A DNA stretch of 64,000 nt from assembly GCA_013350335.1 (NCBI GenBank), contig CM023539.1, forward strand, positions 18,936,223 to 19,000,222, in the 5' to 3' direction. The notes under the pieces were generated by a model. The model was not told the DNA's origin. It searched no databases and was given only the letters and a program-made list of their open reading frames with translations. The translations under genes and the position numbers were made by a program. The DNA comes from Chimonanthus salicifolius (taxonomy: Eukaryota > Streptophyta > Magnoliopsida > Laurales > Calycanthaceae). Positions within the stretch are counted from its first letter, which is position 1. The number at the start of each line of letters is the position of its first letter. Shown here one piece after another: positions 53,079-64,000 of the stretch.

Positions 53079-53562
53079 TCAAGCAAAGAAAAGGAAAGAA
53101 ATTCGTGTGGCTTCTCTCTCCCTTAGATTTAGGTCTTCTAATTGGGCAGTTGGGCATGCAAACCCTTTAATTGGGCAATTGGTCCCATATTCTATATCCA
53201 TAGGCTGGTTTTTTATGATTATGATGGGTGTTTGAGTGGATTTTTTTTTTTTTTTGAATGTAAATATTTTTTTTAGTGGAAATTGTGGGTCTTTTCGCTC
53301 ATCAATTTTATCATGACATTGGAGTGCCAATTGGACAATTTCTTCACACAAGTCTTCATTAGTGTCTCCAAATTTTTCCTCAATCAAAAACCTTACATGC
53401 TTGGAGAACTCTAATATCATCTTCATTCTTCCAAATGTCTTCACTTATTACAATTGAACTTTTGATGCGCTCATCAGAAAACAAAGAACGTGATTGTTGA
53501 TAAGATTGAGTGGAGAAGTGGAACTTGGATAGATAGATCAAAGGCTTCTTAGACTTTGACAA
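53079..53562 (-). other. Two overlapping unrecognised ORFs, possible pseudogene
   Basis: On the minus strand 53562-53380 and 53444-53079 overlap in different frames. The first could continue into the second through one frameshift near 53400. The second contains an acidic/leucine-rich stretch (LIEEKFGDTNEDLCEEIVQL) and a Lys-rich run. I do not recognise either. They may be coding relics or chance. Confidence 0.25.
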
Positions 53563-54391
53563 ACTATCCTAAAACTAATAGCCCGTATAACAATATTCCC
53601 ATTAGTAACTTTCACACTGAGTTACCCAGACCCCTTTTGTAACCTACCACCCTAAACAATACCTAGAAACTAACCATGTAAGGAAAACAACAAATAAAAA
53701 ATCCTCCTAGTACGGATTTTACTTTATTTATTCCCAAATGAAAAACTCACCTTGGACTTAACCTCCATAATTTTTTAAATTAACTTGGACATGTTAGAGA
53801 TTTCAATATTTGGGAGCAACTTTAGAACTAACCAAAGGCTTTGTGTTGGATATAGCTTATGGGTTAACTGCCAAGTAGGCCAAGTCTAAACAAGTTGGTA
53901 GTGTTGTGTGAAAGGCCTCTGAATGTTCTGCAATGAAGAAGATGGAGGTTGCCGTAGGTATCGAAATGCCAACAAAGACATGTACATTAAAATGGATGTA
54001 TGCAGTAATTGAAAGATAAGAATAGAAACAAGAGCAGCTAAAGGTTGCTCCAATAAATGAGAAGATGGTTTTTTTTTGGAAAGAGGGTGATTTGATTGAG
54101 AAAGAGAAGCTAATCATATATCATTAAAAGCATCACAAAAGGGCACTGAAGTAAAGAGTTACAAGTGGACATTCCAGAGCCAGAAATAAAACATGAAAGC
54201 CCTATGCCTTTTCTAGTAAGAGCACGAGCTTAGCTATTTGCTTGTCTCTTTACGCAAACAAATTGCACTACCTTTCCACAATAGATATCAAACAATTCCT
54301 CAAAGAAATAGACAAGATGCCAAGGACACAACATTTCCATTGGCCCACCAAATCGCACAAGCAGAATTACCTTCAACAATCAGCAGAGAAG
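53563..54391. other. Intergenic; nothing recognised
   Basis: AT-rich sequence between an unrecognised ORF pair and a copia-A LTR. ORFs are short and featureless. Confidence 0.45.
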
Positions 54392-56266
54392 TGTGAAAGT
54401 CCCTTTTTCAATGTGCTAGAACAACATGATTGACCTAGAGGGGGGTAAATAGGTCAATCTCATTTTCCATGGTCTTTACAAATTTTTTTATTGTTTTAAG
54501 TGCAGCGGAACAGTAATCAAGAGATTTGTTTAGTGTGATAAATTGTTTATAAACTCTTTAAACATTCACACTAAAATTATGATCATTTACGTTTTGCTTG
54601 ATTATCGATGCTTGTGCACAATGTGTAATATAAGACAATCAACATGCAAAGTGATATGTGTTGAGCATAGTACTTAAATGCTAAAAACAAACACACACAG
54701 AACAAACATCATAAGACCAATTTAAAGTGGTTCGGTTAGCCAACCTACATCCACTGCTAGGACTCGCTCAACCTTGAGCTATCTCCAAATCCACTAAGCG
54801 GGGACTTACGCACTCACAATTAGAGTAGAAATTCCACCTCACTCAATCGGCTGGGAATTTCATCCACCATTGTAAAATAGGAATTCCACCTATCCAATTG
54901 AATGGGAATTCCACCTACCACTGTGCTGGAGACGACGCTCCAGAGTTTTTTATAGTGATTCCGGAACCCAAGCTTCCTTAATCCACTTTCGGGTCAAACG
55001 TTTTAAAAACAAATTAAAACCAAGAAGCACTTGCCCTTTTAGCTCTTTCTCTTGATGTGTGCTTCTTCAAAATCCACCCAATGTGTGCCGATGCCAACGC
55101 TCCTCCTTATAACCGTCGTATAGCAATCACAATCCAGGGCGACAAGAAGACTGATTTTACCAAAGGTTTCCTAGTTTATATTATTTTATTTCCCCCCTCT
55201 TTCTCACTTTCAAACTCAATCAATAGATTTGTTGTTCATGAGTTATTTTCCCTCCTCTCTCTCTCTCTCTTCACAAACTCAATCCATAAGATTGGTTATA
55301 TTTGATTCCCCAAGTGTAAGCACGAGAGAGAGAGTGGCCCTTGTTAAGCTCACTGATAATTATGAGGGTCCAACTGATTTTGCTGAAGAATCCTAACTGG
55401 TTGCATAAAGATTAGTTTATATAAAGAAGGCAACTAGTTGCAGTAACGGTAATGTACCGAAAGGTCAGTCGCACCGAGGGTTCAGCGTCTAGAAATGTTA
55501 CCATTAGAAATCCAGCCGTTGTGCATTAAAAACACTCCCAACGGTATAATTACTTCCGGTCGACATGTCGGTGTCGCCGATGGGTCAACAGTTATGGCAC
55601 CGAGAGGTCGATCCATACGAGAGGCTCGGTCTGGGAGAAAAAAATGCTAACAGTAGTTTCAAGTCCAGAAATTTATCTTACCCAAAACGGTATGTCGCCC
55701 TTTATCGAGGGGTCGGTCATGTTGCTCTTGATCGGTCTTGGGCTGCCGATATGTCAGTTTCTTCGAGAGCCCACTTGTGTTCAAAGTCCAGAACTCACAA
55801 GTGTTTTATCGACGAGTCGTTAACCACGAGGGGTCGATGCATACGAGACTCTCGATCAGAGGCCTTCCCAGAATGACAGTTCTTTGATCTAGAACCTATG
55901 TCAATCTGGCCAACTAGTCTTTGACCACGATGGGTCGATCCTGTCTCCACCGAGAGGTCAGTTAGAACGACTGGTTGAGCTGACAGTAAAACCAAATATA
56001 TATTTCCAAGTTGGGTTCCAATTCACTGTCAATTTTCCTCTCTAGGTTTTTTATGATTTAACCATTTGTTCCACTAAGCCTAGGGATAGTCCTTTCTAAG
56101 GTGTGGGTACCACCTAAAGTCATCTATGGCCATAACGATTAGCTTCAATTCGATGGAACATGATCTTTACTCTTGATCACCTTGGGTCTTCAGGCTTCCA
56201 GCAAGTGCTTCTTCCCAAGTCATGGAATTGACAAACTAGGGACTCGGCCAAGCCGGAACACTAACA
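54392..56266 (-). repeat. Copia-A LTR, minus orientation (1875 bp)
   Basis: On the plus strand it starts tgtgaaagtccc and ends gaacactaaca; read on the minus strand it is TGTTAG...TTTCACA. Directly outside the plus-strand end is atctccccctttgtc, whose complement gacaaagggggagat is a polypurine tract, so this is a 3' LTR. It matches 15052-16896 plus 23814-23881 end to end, including the TATA box (minus strand, about 55417-55424), the CACCGACC-type palindromes (55440-55960), and the diverged (CT)n leader repeats (55195-55310). Confidence 0.88.
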
Positions 56267-56848
56267 ATCTCCCCCTTTGTCAATTTCATGACAAAAACCT
56301 AGAAGCTACCCAGTTACAATCCCACCCTTATTACATCTCATTTGAATACAAAATATTACATCAATTACATGTACATATTCAAATGGAAAACAAGACTATG
56401 ATCTTCGCATATTCTTGTTCAGCTTGCTTCATTTCATTTTTCCTGTTCAAGTACATAAGCAAGTAACACTAGAAAATCATTAGAGGAGTTAGTCCCAAAA
56501 CATAAATATGCATTCATGGACTAAACAAGATTTATATTCAAGCTCCCTCATAGTCCCTGATTTCCTAGTGACCAACACTACCCATAGCTTATCCAAGCTA
56601 TCAGTGTTGAGAAGATTTCTCCCCTAATCTTCTTGAGTTTGATCTCCCAAACTCCAAGCATAGGCATTCTCCCTATGTCTATTGGTTTAACCAATTTCTT
56701 CCCATAATTGGTTTTTATGTCTTTTAACTTCTACTAATTTCTCCCCCATTTTGTCATTCAATTGACAAAGATTAGTTGGCAGACATCAATTTTCAAGCAC
56801 TCCCTTATGCTTCTTGCATTCAGTGCTTAACTAAGTTCTGCTCCAACT
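56267..56848 (-). mobile_element. Copia-A, 3' internal region (part 1)
   Basis: Non-coding 3' interior on the minus strand. It holds several polypurine-like tracts (complements of atctcccccttt, tttctcccccatttt, gatttctcccctaa and cattctccct) spaced 50-150 bp apart. It is interrupted by a solo LTR and resumes at 60841. Confidence 0.7.
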
Positions 56849-59800
56849 TGTGACGCCCCGAATTTTTAGAAATTGTTAATTAATTGAAATTAATGTAAAT
56901 TAATCAATTAATTAGAGAAAGTAAGAGGAAGATTAATTGATGAAGAAATTAATCTATAAATTTATCGTCGGATGTCACTGGTCGAAAATTAAATACATAA
57001 GATTTAATTATTCGGTCACGTGACGTGTCACGTGGAAAGGGACATAGATGGAATACCATAAAGACTCAAGGGCAAGGAGGGAATAGAAAAGCCACCATAT
57101 GGCTTTTGACTAAGTCATACACGATGGACTCATCTCATTCCACTAGGACACAGCAGTTACTCCCTCCCCCAAAATATCATGCGCACAGCACTCTTGGTTG
57201 TTCCACAATTCTAGGCGCACAGCACTTTCATCTGTCGTTCCATCATGTGCACGGCAGTGTGGGCTGTTTCACCTTCCCTCTCCTCTTCATATACGCACAA
57301 TGCTTTTTCCCTCCTGTTCTTTACACGGCAACTCCATTCTTCCATATTCCCCACCGAAAACTCCACTTCCAAATTTTACACTGAGAAACCCATCTCCCCA
57401 CTGTGAAAGCCAAGAAAGAAAAACGATGAAGGAAAGGAAAAGCGAGGGAAGAAGAAAAGGGATTACGAAAAACGTTTTAAAAGGTTGGTGTAATTTTCTA
57501 AATTAATATTTAGATTTAAATAAGAGTCTAGGGTGATTTAGAATCAACCCTGGACAAATATGGATTTATAGAATGAAAATGGGACCGATTCAGGAATTGT
57601 CGGGTATTCACCCCAATTCAGGGATCGGGTTCAAATCCGTGAAATGGTTTAATAAAATTAAGATAGGTCAATCGTATGATGGATTTAATTTATTGAATGG
57701 GTTTATACGGTCAAAAGTGGTGAAAAGTGAAATGGAGATGGGTGGGTATTACCGTGGTTATTAGGCATATTTATGGGTTTAACTAAAGGTATGAATGGGA
57801 CGGTGGTGTTGGAGAAGAAGGGGAAAAGAATTGCCCAAAACTTATTTCATTGAAGTGGTTTACGGTTGCCTCTGCCCTTGCCGTTTCCGCTGTCCCCTCT
57901 CTTGTTCTAACCTGAGCAAAAACAAAACTTTGGCCATGTACACCGGACTGTGGAGATGGAAGGAAACCCATCTGTTATGCTAGGCCTACTCTATTGCAGC
58001 CTTCTTCGCCCTTCTCCCTTAGGCGAACCCAGTCCATCCACTTCACCTTCTCTCTCTCTCTACCGTCGAAGACCGAGAAACAGCGAACGGAGAAAGGGTG
58101 AAGGTGAATGGAGAAGGAGAATGTTTGGAGCATTCCAATATCATTTCGCTCTTCCGCTGAAAACACAATGACTGTTACTGTTTCCAAGCAGGAACTTGCA
58201 GAGATGCAAAGGTATTCCCCCACCTGTTTGATAAATTGCCTGAATGGTGATGCTTTTGGATTTGTTCAGTGTATTTATATCATGCTCACCTACACCCTCT
58301 TTCCCCTTTTTACTTTTAAAACAATTTCTTTCTCTCCGATAACTGAACACTTGAATCATATAAATAACTTCGAAGATTTAGGCATTTGGGAATGAGATTT
58401 CTACAAAAGATGAAAAGCACTTGCAGACATATGGTACCAGTTCTGTACCATTTTGTAAAGATAAAACTGATGGGAATGGGCATAGTTTGGAATGGGTGAG
58501 ATGTGTTGGTGGTGTTACGAATTTGGAAGGAATAGCATTGGAAGAAAGGGCCATGGTTTTGTTGGTTTAGACGTAGAAACTTTATGATAAAGTTGCATCA
58601 GAGATTAGCCACAGTAGCCAATTCCAAGCCTCATAACTTTTTCACTGGGTTCGGGCTTGCACAGACACCTCTGGGTCAGCTCTAGAGTAAGTTATTTGTG
58701 TTGATGCCGATGCTGCACAAACTTTATGATAATACTTATTACAAAGAAAAGACCATGGGCCCTATGTGGTCTGTTCGGTGTCTGCATTAACAACTCAGGC
58801 TGAAGATGTCTTTGTTATGGCAAAGTTGAAAACTTAATTCTCGAATGGAAGAAAACCAGTGTAGAGTTTCTTTACAGAAATCTGAATGCTGCAAGTATAT
58901 GGACAGATGTGAGATTTTATAAAGTGTCAAGACTGTCTGAAGTGGGCTGAGTTTGCACTCAGATTGGGCCAGTAGAACCATCCTTTTTGTTGCATGTGTT
59001 AGGCTGGTCCAGGACCAGCAAAAAGGAGGTGCAAACTGTTGTTGAAACAGTCTGGTTTGCTTCTGTAAAACCAGCCTGAACCGGGTTGAAAGCTGCATAC
59101 AGCAGCTAGTCCAGTAGCACCGAGTTGAGCAGTAGACAGCTGGCTCTCTTGAGGAGCTCAGTCAAAAAAAATGTAAAACTCACAGAGGAGTCCCTAGATT
59201 GATGATGTGTATTCAATAGATGGTTGTTCAGAATAAATCAATGTAGACACTTTAGCAATGAATTTACAATCTGTCCTATATTGGATAACTGCCAGGGGAC
59301 CATTTTCTACAAATACTTAGGTCTTTCTTAGTAAGGGTCCTGATCTATAACTCTCTATTAGAGCCTTAAGAGAAACTGGGCAAGTAAAGGAGAGAGAGAA
59401 GACATACAAGAGAAATTGTGAAATGGGGAAACGTAGAAGAATTTGATCAATTGACTCATGATCATATGAACACTTTAATTCATAAGAAATAGTGAATAAT
59501 CTTAATGTTAATATTTCTAGAAATTACAATATAGTGATATGTGAATTTATGCTCTTGACATATGTATACGAACGAAGGACCGAAAGCAAACTTGGTAGCA
59601 CCGAGCTAGTTTGTGGATTACCTTCATTTGCTGATCAGCTAGGATCAGGTAAGTTTCTTACTTTCTTGATATATGACATGACTGTTATGTGTGTGGAGAT
59701 GGTATTTAATTTCAATGTATATTTTGAATGATTTATCGATGATTGACATGAAAGCATGCATCTTGTGGGGGATGAGAATAGTTGAGATAAAGGTTAGGAG

Positions 59801-60835
59801 ATGTTAAACTCTAACATGAGAAATATGAAATACCATAACTATTTTGTATGGCCACGTCCATGAACACAGGAATTGGGCAATTAAGATGGGCTCAAAGCTC
59901 CTAGGTAAGAGACCCGAAACCTGTGCAGGAGAGTATGGGTGATAGTATACCCCCGGTAGCTCTGGTTAAATACTAGGAATTGGGTAGTAGCTCCCAGCTG
60001 GTGCTCCAGGAAAGCTACGGACATAATGGCCAATGATTAGAACTGTATGAATGGAAAGTGTGATAGAAAGAAATGCATGGGCATGAGAGGGGTTTGCATT
60101 GATTCATGTACCATGGCATTTGCATCATGTTGATTTACTGAGTTATCAAAAGTATGTTGATTATGAATTGATTTATGAAATGATTATGAACTGATTTTAA
60201 ATGCTTTATAAATATGAGATATGAATTGATTTTGAAATATGGGGTGGGGATGATTTCAACTAAATTATATAATATGAAGAACTGTATATGTTTTCCCCGA
60301 TTTTATATATGTCATGTTGATACCCACTTTGATGGGAAATCCTACTGGGCGTTGACTAAACCCACAATATTCTATTCTTTTAGAAATTAATACAGGAAAG
60401 GAGAAAGGTGACGAAGCAGGACTAAGTACTAGCCATGCATAGATGAGGATGGCACAAGATGAGAACAGCGAAGAGTCTACTTGTTAATATTAGTAGAGAA
60501 TGAACAATTAAGTTGATTCAGTAACTTTGAGAAATTTGAGTTAATGTAATGAACCTTTATTTGAGAAGTAAATGTTGTCAGGATTATTATCAGACTTTGC
60601 TTAGATTGAGAAAGATTGAATTATGAATTCAAATGATTGTACTTATTTCCGCATTATTGTAAGTTAGTGTGTTGATAAGATTACGTGGAGTCATTCCATG
60701 TGCACACACTGGTTGGGCCAGTTAATGGTCGAATCTTCGGATTTTGACTTAACTCGAATCGTGGCACTCTCCCCTTTCTTCATGTTGTTAAAAAAAATAC
60801 TCTGATAATTAGGAAGAAAAGGGAGGGGTGCTACA
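56849..60835 (+). mobile_element. Solo LTR, Tekay/LTR-B-like (3987 bp)
   Basis: It runs from tgtgacgccccgaattt to gggaggggtgctaca. The target duplication is perfect: caact at 56844-56848 and 60836-60840. It shares with LTR-B the 'atcctactgggcgttgactaaac..' segment (60341), an acceptor-like ttctattcttttag (60370) and the terminal block 'gggccagttaatgg..gacttaactcg' (60715-60755). I saw no strong palindrome array. Imperfect repeats of gcgcacagcactc (57180-57260) and 'accagcctgaaccgg' types (58960-59110) are present. ORFs inside it have no recognisable domain. Confidence 0.92.
60731..60745 (+). other. Terminal hairpin with UUCG-type loop
   Basis: gaatc-ttcg-gattt, between ccagttaatg and gacttaactcg, is the counterpart of the LTR-B terminal hairpins. 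Confidence 0.45.
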
Positions 60836-60840
60836 CAACT

Positions 60841-61290
60841 CATGGTTCTCCCCTATGGTTTAATGCACACTTCTCGTGCATCACGGAGTGTTTGCCCCTG
60901 CATAAGCTAAGTTCCAGCTTAGCTGTTTTCTTCCATGAGTCAGGCTAATGTCCTAACTTCCCTAGAGTCGTCTTCCCCATTCTCCAAGTTATCTTTTGTA
61001 GCTTCTTTGACTCATCTCCCCTATGGAGTAAGCTAAATTTTCTAGCTTTTCCAGATTCTCTCCCTTATAAACTTAGCTGCCTCGAAGTTTTATCAAGCTT
61101 CTTTGCAAGCCTACATTCACCTTCCTCCATAGACTGTCATGACCAGTGACAGTAGCTAATTAACACATATTTTGTGCTCCCCCAAACTCCAATGATGTGT
61201 GCAATATCTTAGTCCGATCCCTATCAATTTTTTCATGCCATTATGAAATCTCATCAGATCCTGCAAGTTAGTCTATTTAACAAAGGGTAC
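60841..61290 (-). mobile_element. Copia-A, 3' internal region (part 2), truncated
   Basis: It matches 14690-15050 in reverse complement (for example 'gcaatatcttagtccgatccctatc' and 'cacatattttgtgctccccc'). It adds more polypurine-like tracts. Similarity fades near 61290, where the element appears truncated. No pol sequence follows. Confidence 0.7.
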
Positions 61291-62623
61291 TGATTTTCAC
61301 ACCAGCCTATTTGATAGTTGAACACCTTCCTAAATGAAAATCTCATTATTACCCTTTGCTGTCTTCCTTAATTTTCTCTCTTCTCCGCGTTTCCGTCGTT
61401 TCCTACTCTAACACTATCGAAAAACTTATCAAGGTCCACCGTAAAGGAGATTTCTTTCGCCTCTCCTGCTCTCCTCCATCTTCCTTTGCTCCATTGCCGT
61501 GCCCTTCATTCCCTCAAAACCAATCCAGGTCCCGTCAAATCTGTAAGCCCAAAGCCATCTCTCCATTCCACCGCCCACTCTAATTTCAAGCGCAACAGCC
61601 CATCCTCCCTCTTTTATCAAGCATTTGTGTCTTCCCTGTTCTCGTTCCCTCTCGTCTCAAACATCTCGTCGCCGGCATTTTCACACTCTCCATTTCTATT
61701 GGCATTTTTCGGTCTCGAAGTCCCACTTTGCATGCTGGAGAACAGTCATACTGCCGACGTGTTCTGCACTTGTTTGGATGCTGAACATATCGTATTTTCT
61801 GAATAGAAAACATCATCTTCCTCAGAGTGACCATCGCATCAGCCACTTTCTACACTTCCAGGTCTCTCCATTTCCTAGGCTTTCATATACTTCGGTTAAG
61901 GTATTTTATTTTATGTTTCCATTACTTCTTTCAAACCATGTTTTTCACATTCGTCATTTCCTTTTGAATAATAGATATTGATGCACGTTCAAGTTTGATT
62001 CATGAGAATTGCATCTTTTTATAATTTATACTAAGTAGAGTGTAGCAAAACACCTTAATCATTTGAACTCGGTGTTTTTTTGTTAGGAGTTAAGAAGTAT
62101 TGATGAAGCTAAAATCTTCCTGATTGTTTTGATTTCTATTACTGATTTGAAACCTAATGTTTAAGTCTGATTGACGGCAATTGCATATTTTTATATCTTT
62201 TAACAAGCATAAATGTAGCAGAAAACCTTAATCATCTGATTCTGACTTTTTCTTGCTTAAACGTTAGATTTTTTAATTTTATTTTTGGTGTCAATACAAC
62301 ACTACCTTTTCACAACTATTAATGAAGCTTTTAACGAGTATTAATGAAGCATTACTCTGCTTGCAACATTGCCATTCTTCGCTGCAATTTTGTTAGCAAA
62401 CTCTTATGTTTTTACAATTTTTATTTATAAAATTATTTTGGAGGTAGGGGACTGCATTAAAAAATTTAGTTCGAAGAATTATTATTTTTAATTTTGACTT
62501 GTCATTATCAAATTTTATAATGGACGTATAAAAAAGCAAATAAATTGTTCTCTTGAATAAAAATAGTGTCAAATCAAAACTTTAAGTCTCTTATCTCCTT
62601 CTATTTTTTATGAAATCAGGCCA
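61291..62623. other. Region upstream of the MULE transposase; no gene recognised
   Basis: A GC-richer block (61370-61900) with ORFs on both strands gives way to AT-rich sequence. It may include the terminal region of the MULE, but I could not find a terminal inverted repeat. The sequence 'tttatgaaatcag' directly before the transposase start could be a splice acceptor. Confidence 0.4.
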
Positions 62624-64000
62624 ATGGCTTCTAGCGAGGCAGGTCCATCCACATTCTATGAATGGTCAAGTGGCATGGAGTTAGTTGAAAATCATGGGGA
62701 GCAAACACGTGTGTGATGAGATACTTGAAAATGAGTTTCATAATGAAAACGAGCTTGTTGAAAAGTGTTTTCCAAATCGAGAGGAGCTTGTAAATCATGT
62801 TAAAAAGTTTGCTATTGCACAAGGATTTGCAGTTACCATCAAGAGGTCACGTAGTAGGTACAAATTTGTAATTCTTGGTTGCGATAGAGGAGGCACATAT
62901 CGCAACTCCCATAATATACAAGATGATGGACAGAAAAAGAATGCATCATCTCGCCTTGTGAATTGTCCATTTGAAGTGAGAGGGAAACAAAATGTTGATG
63001 GGTCATGGAAGTTGACCATAAAAAGTTTGGAACATAATCATGAAAGGGCAAATGTATTAGTAGGTCATCCAAGTCTACAACGCCTTTCAGAGGAAGAGAA
63101 AAAAAAAAAATCAAACAAATGAAGAGTAGCAATATTCCTCCCCGTCAAATTTTGACGACGCTTAGGAAGGAAAATCCAAACCTTGAGGTAACATCAAGGG
63201 ATTTGTACAATATGACGCAAAAGCTTCGGAAAGAGCAATTAGGAGGTCGTACCCCAATTGAAGCTTTATTAGAAAATCTTGGAAAAGATTGTTTCGATTA
63301 CAAGCTTAACTATGATGATGAAGGTCATTTGTCACATCTTTTCTTTGTACATCCATTATCAATTAAGTTTACTAAGAGCTATGATAATGTTTTCTTGATG
63401 GATTGCACATACAAGACTAACAAATATCATATGTCATTGCTTAATATCATTGGTGTGACAAGTTTTAATTCAAATTTCTTCTCATGCTTTGCTTTTATAA
63501 AAAATGAGAAATTTGAAAATTATGTATGGGCATTACAAATGTTCAGAAATGTTTTAGGTATTGATCCTAAGCGTCGAGTTATTGTGACTGATAGAGATCT
63601 GGCCTTAAAGAGTGCGATTGACTTGGTCTTATCTGATTCTGTGCATATTTTGTGCATTTGGCATATTAACAAAAATATCCTTACTCGTTGTAAACGTCTC
63701 TTTAAGAAAGAAGAAGAATGGGATGCATTTATATCAGAATGGAACTCATTGGTAGAGTCCTCATCCGAAGAAGCATTTTATAGAGCATTTGAGATGTTCA
63801 AAGAAAATTTTAGAGATCACGTTGATGCTTTAAATTATTTAGTCAACACATGGATTCCTTATAAAGAACAATTTGTGAAGGCATAGGATAAACAAATATT
63901 TGCATTTTCAAAATCAAGCAACTTCGAGGGTAGAAGGTGCACATGCTATGTTGAAAAGATAGATATACACATCAGTGAGTGACCTTTATATTGTTCAAAA
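62624..64000 (+). pseudogene. MULE (Mutator-like) transposase with FAR1-type DNA-binding domain, frameshifted and cut by the window end
   Basis: An ATG at 62624 opens a short frame (MASSEAGPSTFYEW) that stops at 62714. Coding continues in another frame at 62685-63122 with a FAR1-like domain (FAIAQGFAVTIKRS, LVNCPFEVRG, and C/H positions including ..SLEHNHERA). Just before position 63111 a run of 12 A (63099-63110) changes the frame. From 63119 to 63886 the MULE catalytic domain follows: FLMDCTYKTNKY, VIVTDRDLALKSAI and the CIWHINKNI (C/W-x-H) motif, giving the first two D residues of the DDE triad. Another frame change near 63884 and a TAG near 63960 precede the window edge. The MULE transposase normally cuts element ends in the nucleus. 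This copy is broken at three or more sites unless the A-run shift is a sequencing error. Confidence 0.88.

Noticed and set aside
54727..55000. tRNA or other structured RNA gene suspected from short inverted repeats
   Set aside because: No cloverleaf or A/B box could be assembled. The segment is part of the copia-A LTR and recurs at 16480-16720.
57025..58395. Cluster of 60-119-codon ORFs on both strands, including one that looks like a gene start near 58108
   Set aside because: Entirely inside the solo LTR 56849-60835 bounded by a perfect target duplication. Frames overlap on both strands without any domain.
61356..61981. Set of overlapping ORFs on both strands in a GC-richer block
   Set aside because: No domain or consistent frame recognised. 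Could be a first exon or MULE terminal region, but nothing supports a specific gene.

Overview
This is angiosperm nuclear DNA dominated by transposable elements. The evidence is plant-type Ty3/gypsy and Ty1/copia retrotransposons primed by initiator-Met tRNA, a MULE transposase with a FAR1-type N-terminus, a plant RING/transmembrane gene, AT- and TC-microsatellites, and very low gene density. I see one intact host gene, a membrane-anchored RING-HC protein at 41319-42125 on the minus strand. Nearly everything else can be explained as retrotransposons inserted into each other. I cannot name the species.

Layout. (1) 1-14669: a complete but coding-dead Tekay/Del-type Ty3/gypsy chromovirus (347-11764, TSD aattc) sits inside an LTR of a related family. 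Here I call that family LTR-B; it has TGTAAC...GTTACA ends. This LTR lies within a second LTR-B copy that ends at 14669. (2) 14670-23881: the 3' end of a copia element (copia-A) whose LTR is split by a solo LTR-B (16897-23808, TSD atggg). That solo LTR is itself split by another solo LTR-B (17258-20662, TSD catag). (3) 23882-37572: a minus-strand copia element (copia-B) with a decayed gag. A plus-strand solo LTR-B (23960-27627, TSD tatgc) interrupts it, and its 5' LTR is split by an LTR-B copy (29843-36846) that carries a nested one (30535-34229, TSD acaac). (4) 37839-39960: another Tekay-like LTR fragment. (5) 40-43.7 kb: the gene island. (6) 44258-47380: a complete 3.1-kb non-autonomous LTR retrotransposon (TSD atgat) with one ORF, and a related solo LTR at 49009-50074. 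(7) 50-54 kb: old, mostly unrecognisable sequence with a LINE tail. (8) 54392-61290: a second copia-A 3' fragment in the opposite orientation, split by a solo LTR (56849-60835, TSD caact). (9) 61.3-64 kb: a frameshifted MULE transposase running off the window.

The most unusual signal is inside the LTRs. Almost every Tekay/LTR-B copy carries a cluster of short inverted repeats at a comparable place, but the core sequence differs between copies: CTCGGAnnnTCCGAG, GGTTCGGCCAT-loop-ATGGCCGAACC (about 38 copies in the window), TTCAGTCGACTGAA in a ~73-bp tandem repeat, CCGTCCGCGGACGG, and GATATCGACCGATATC. In several copies the cluster begins shortly after a good 5' splice donor and ends before a pyrimidine-rich AG, so it may lie in a leader intron. 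A separate small hairpin near the LTR 3' end keeps its pairing while its bases change between copies. The unrelated copia-A LTR has its own palindrome set (CACCGACCCCTCGGTG) upstream of its TATA box. These arrays are the best candidates for an undescribed system here.
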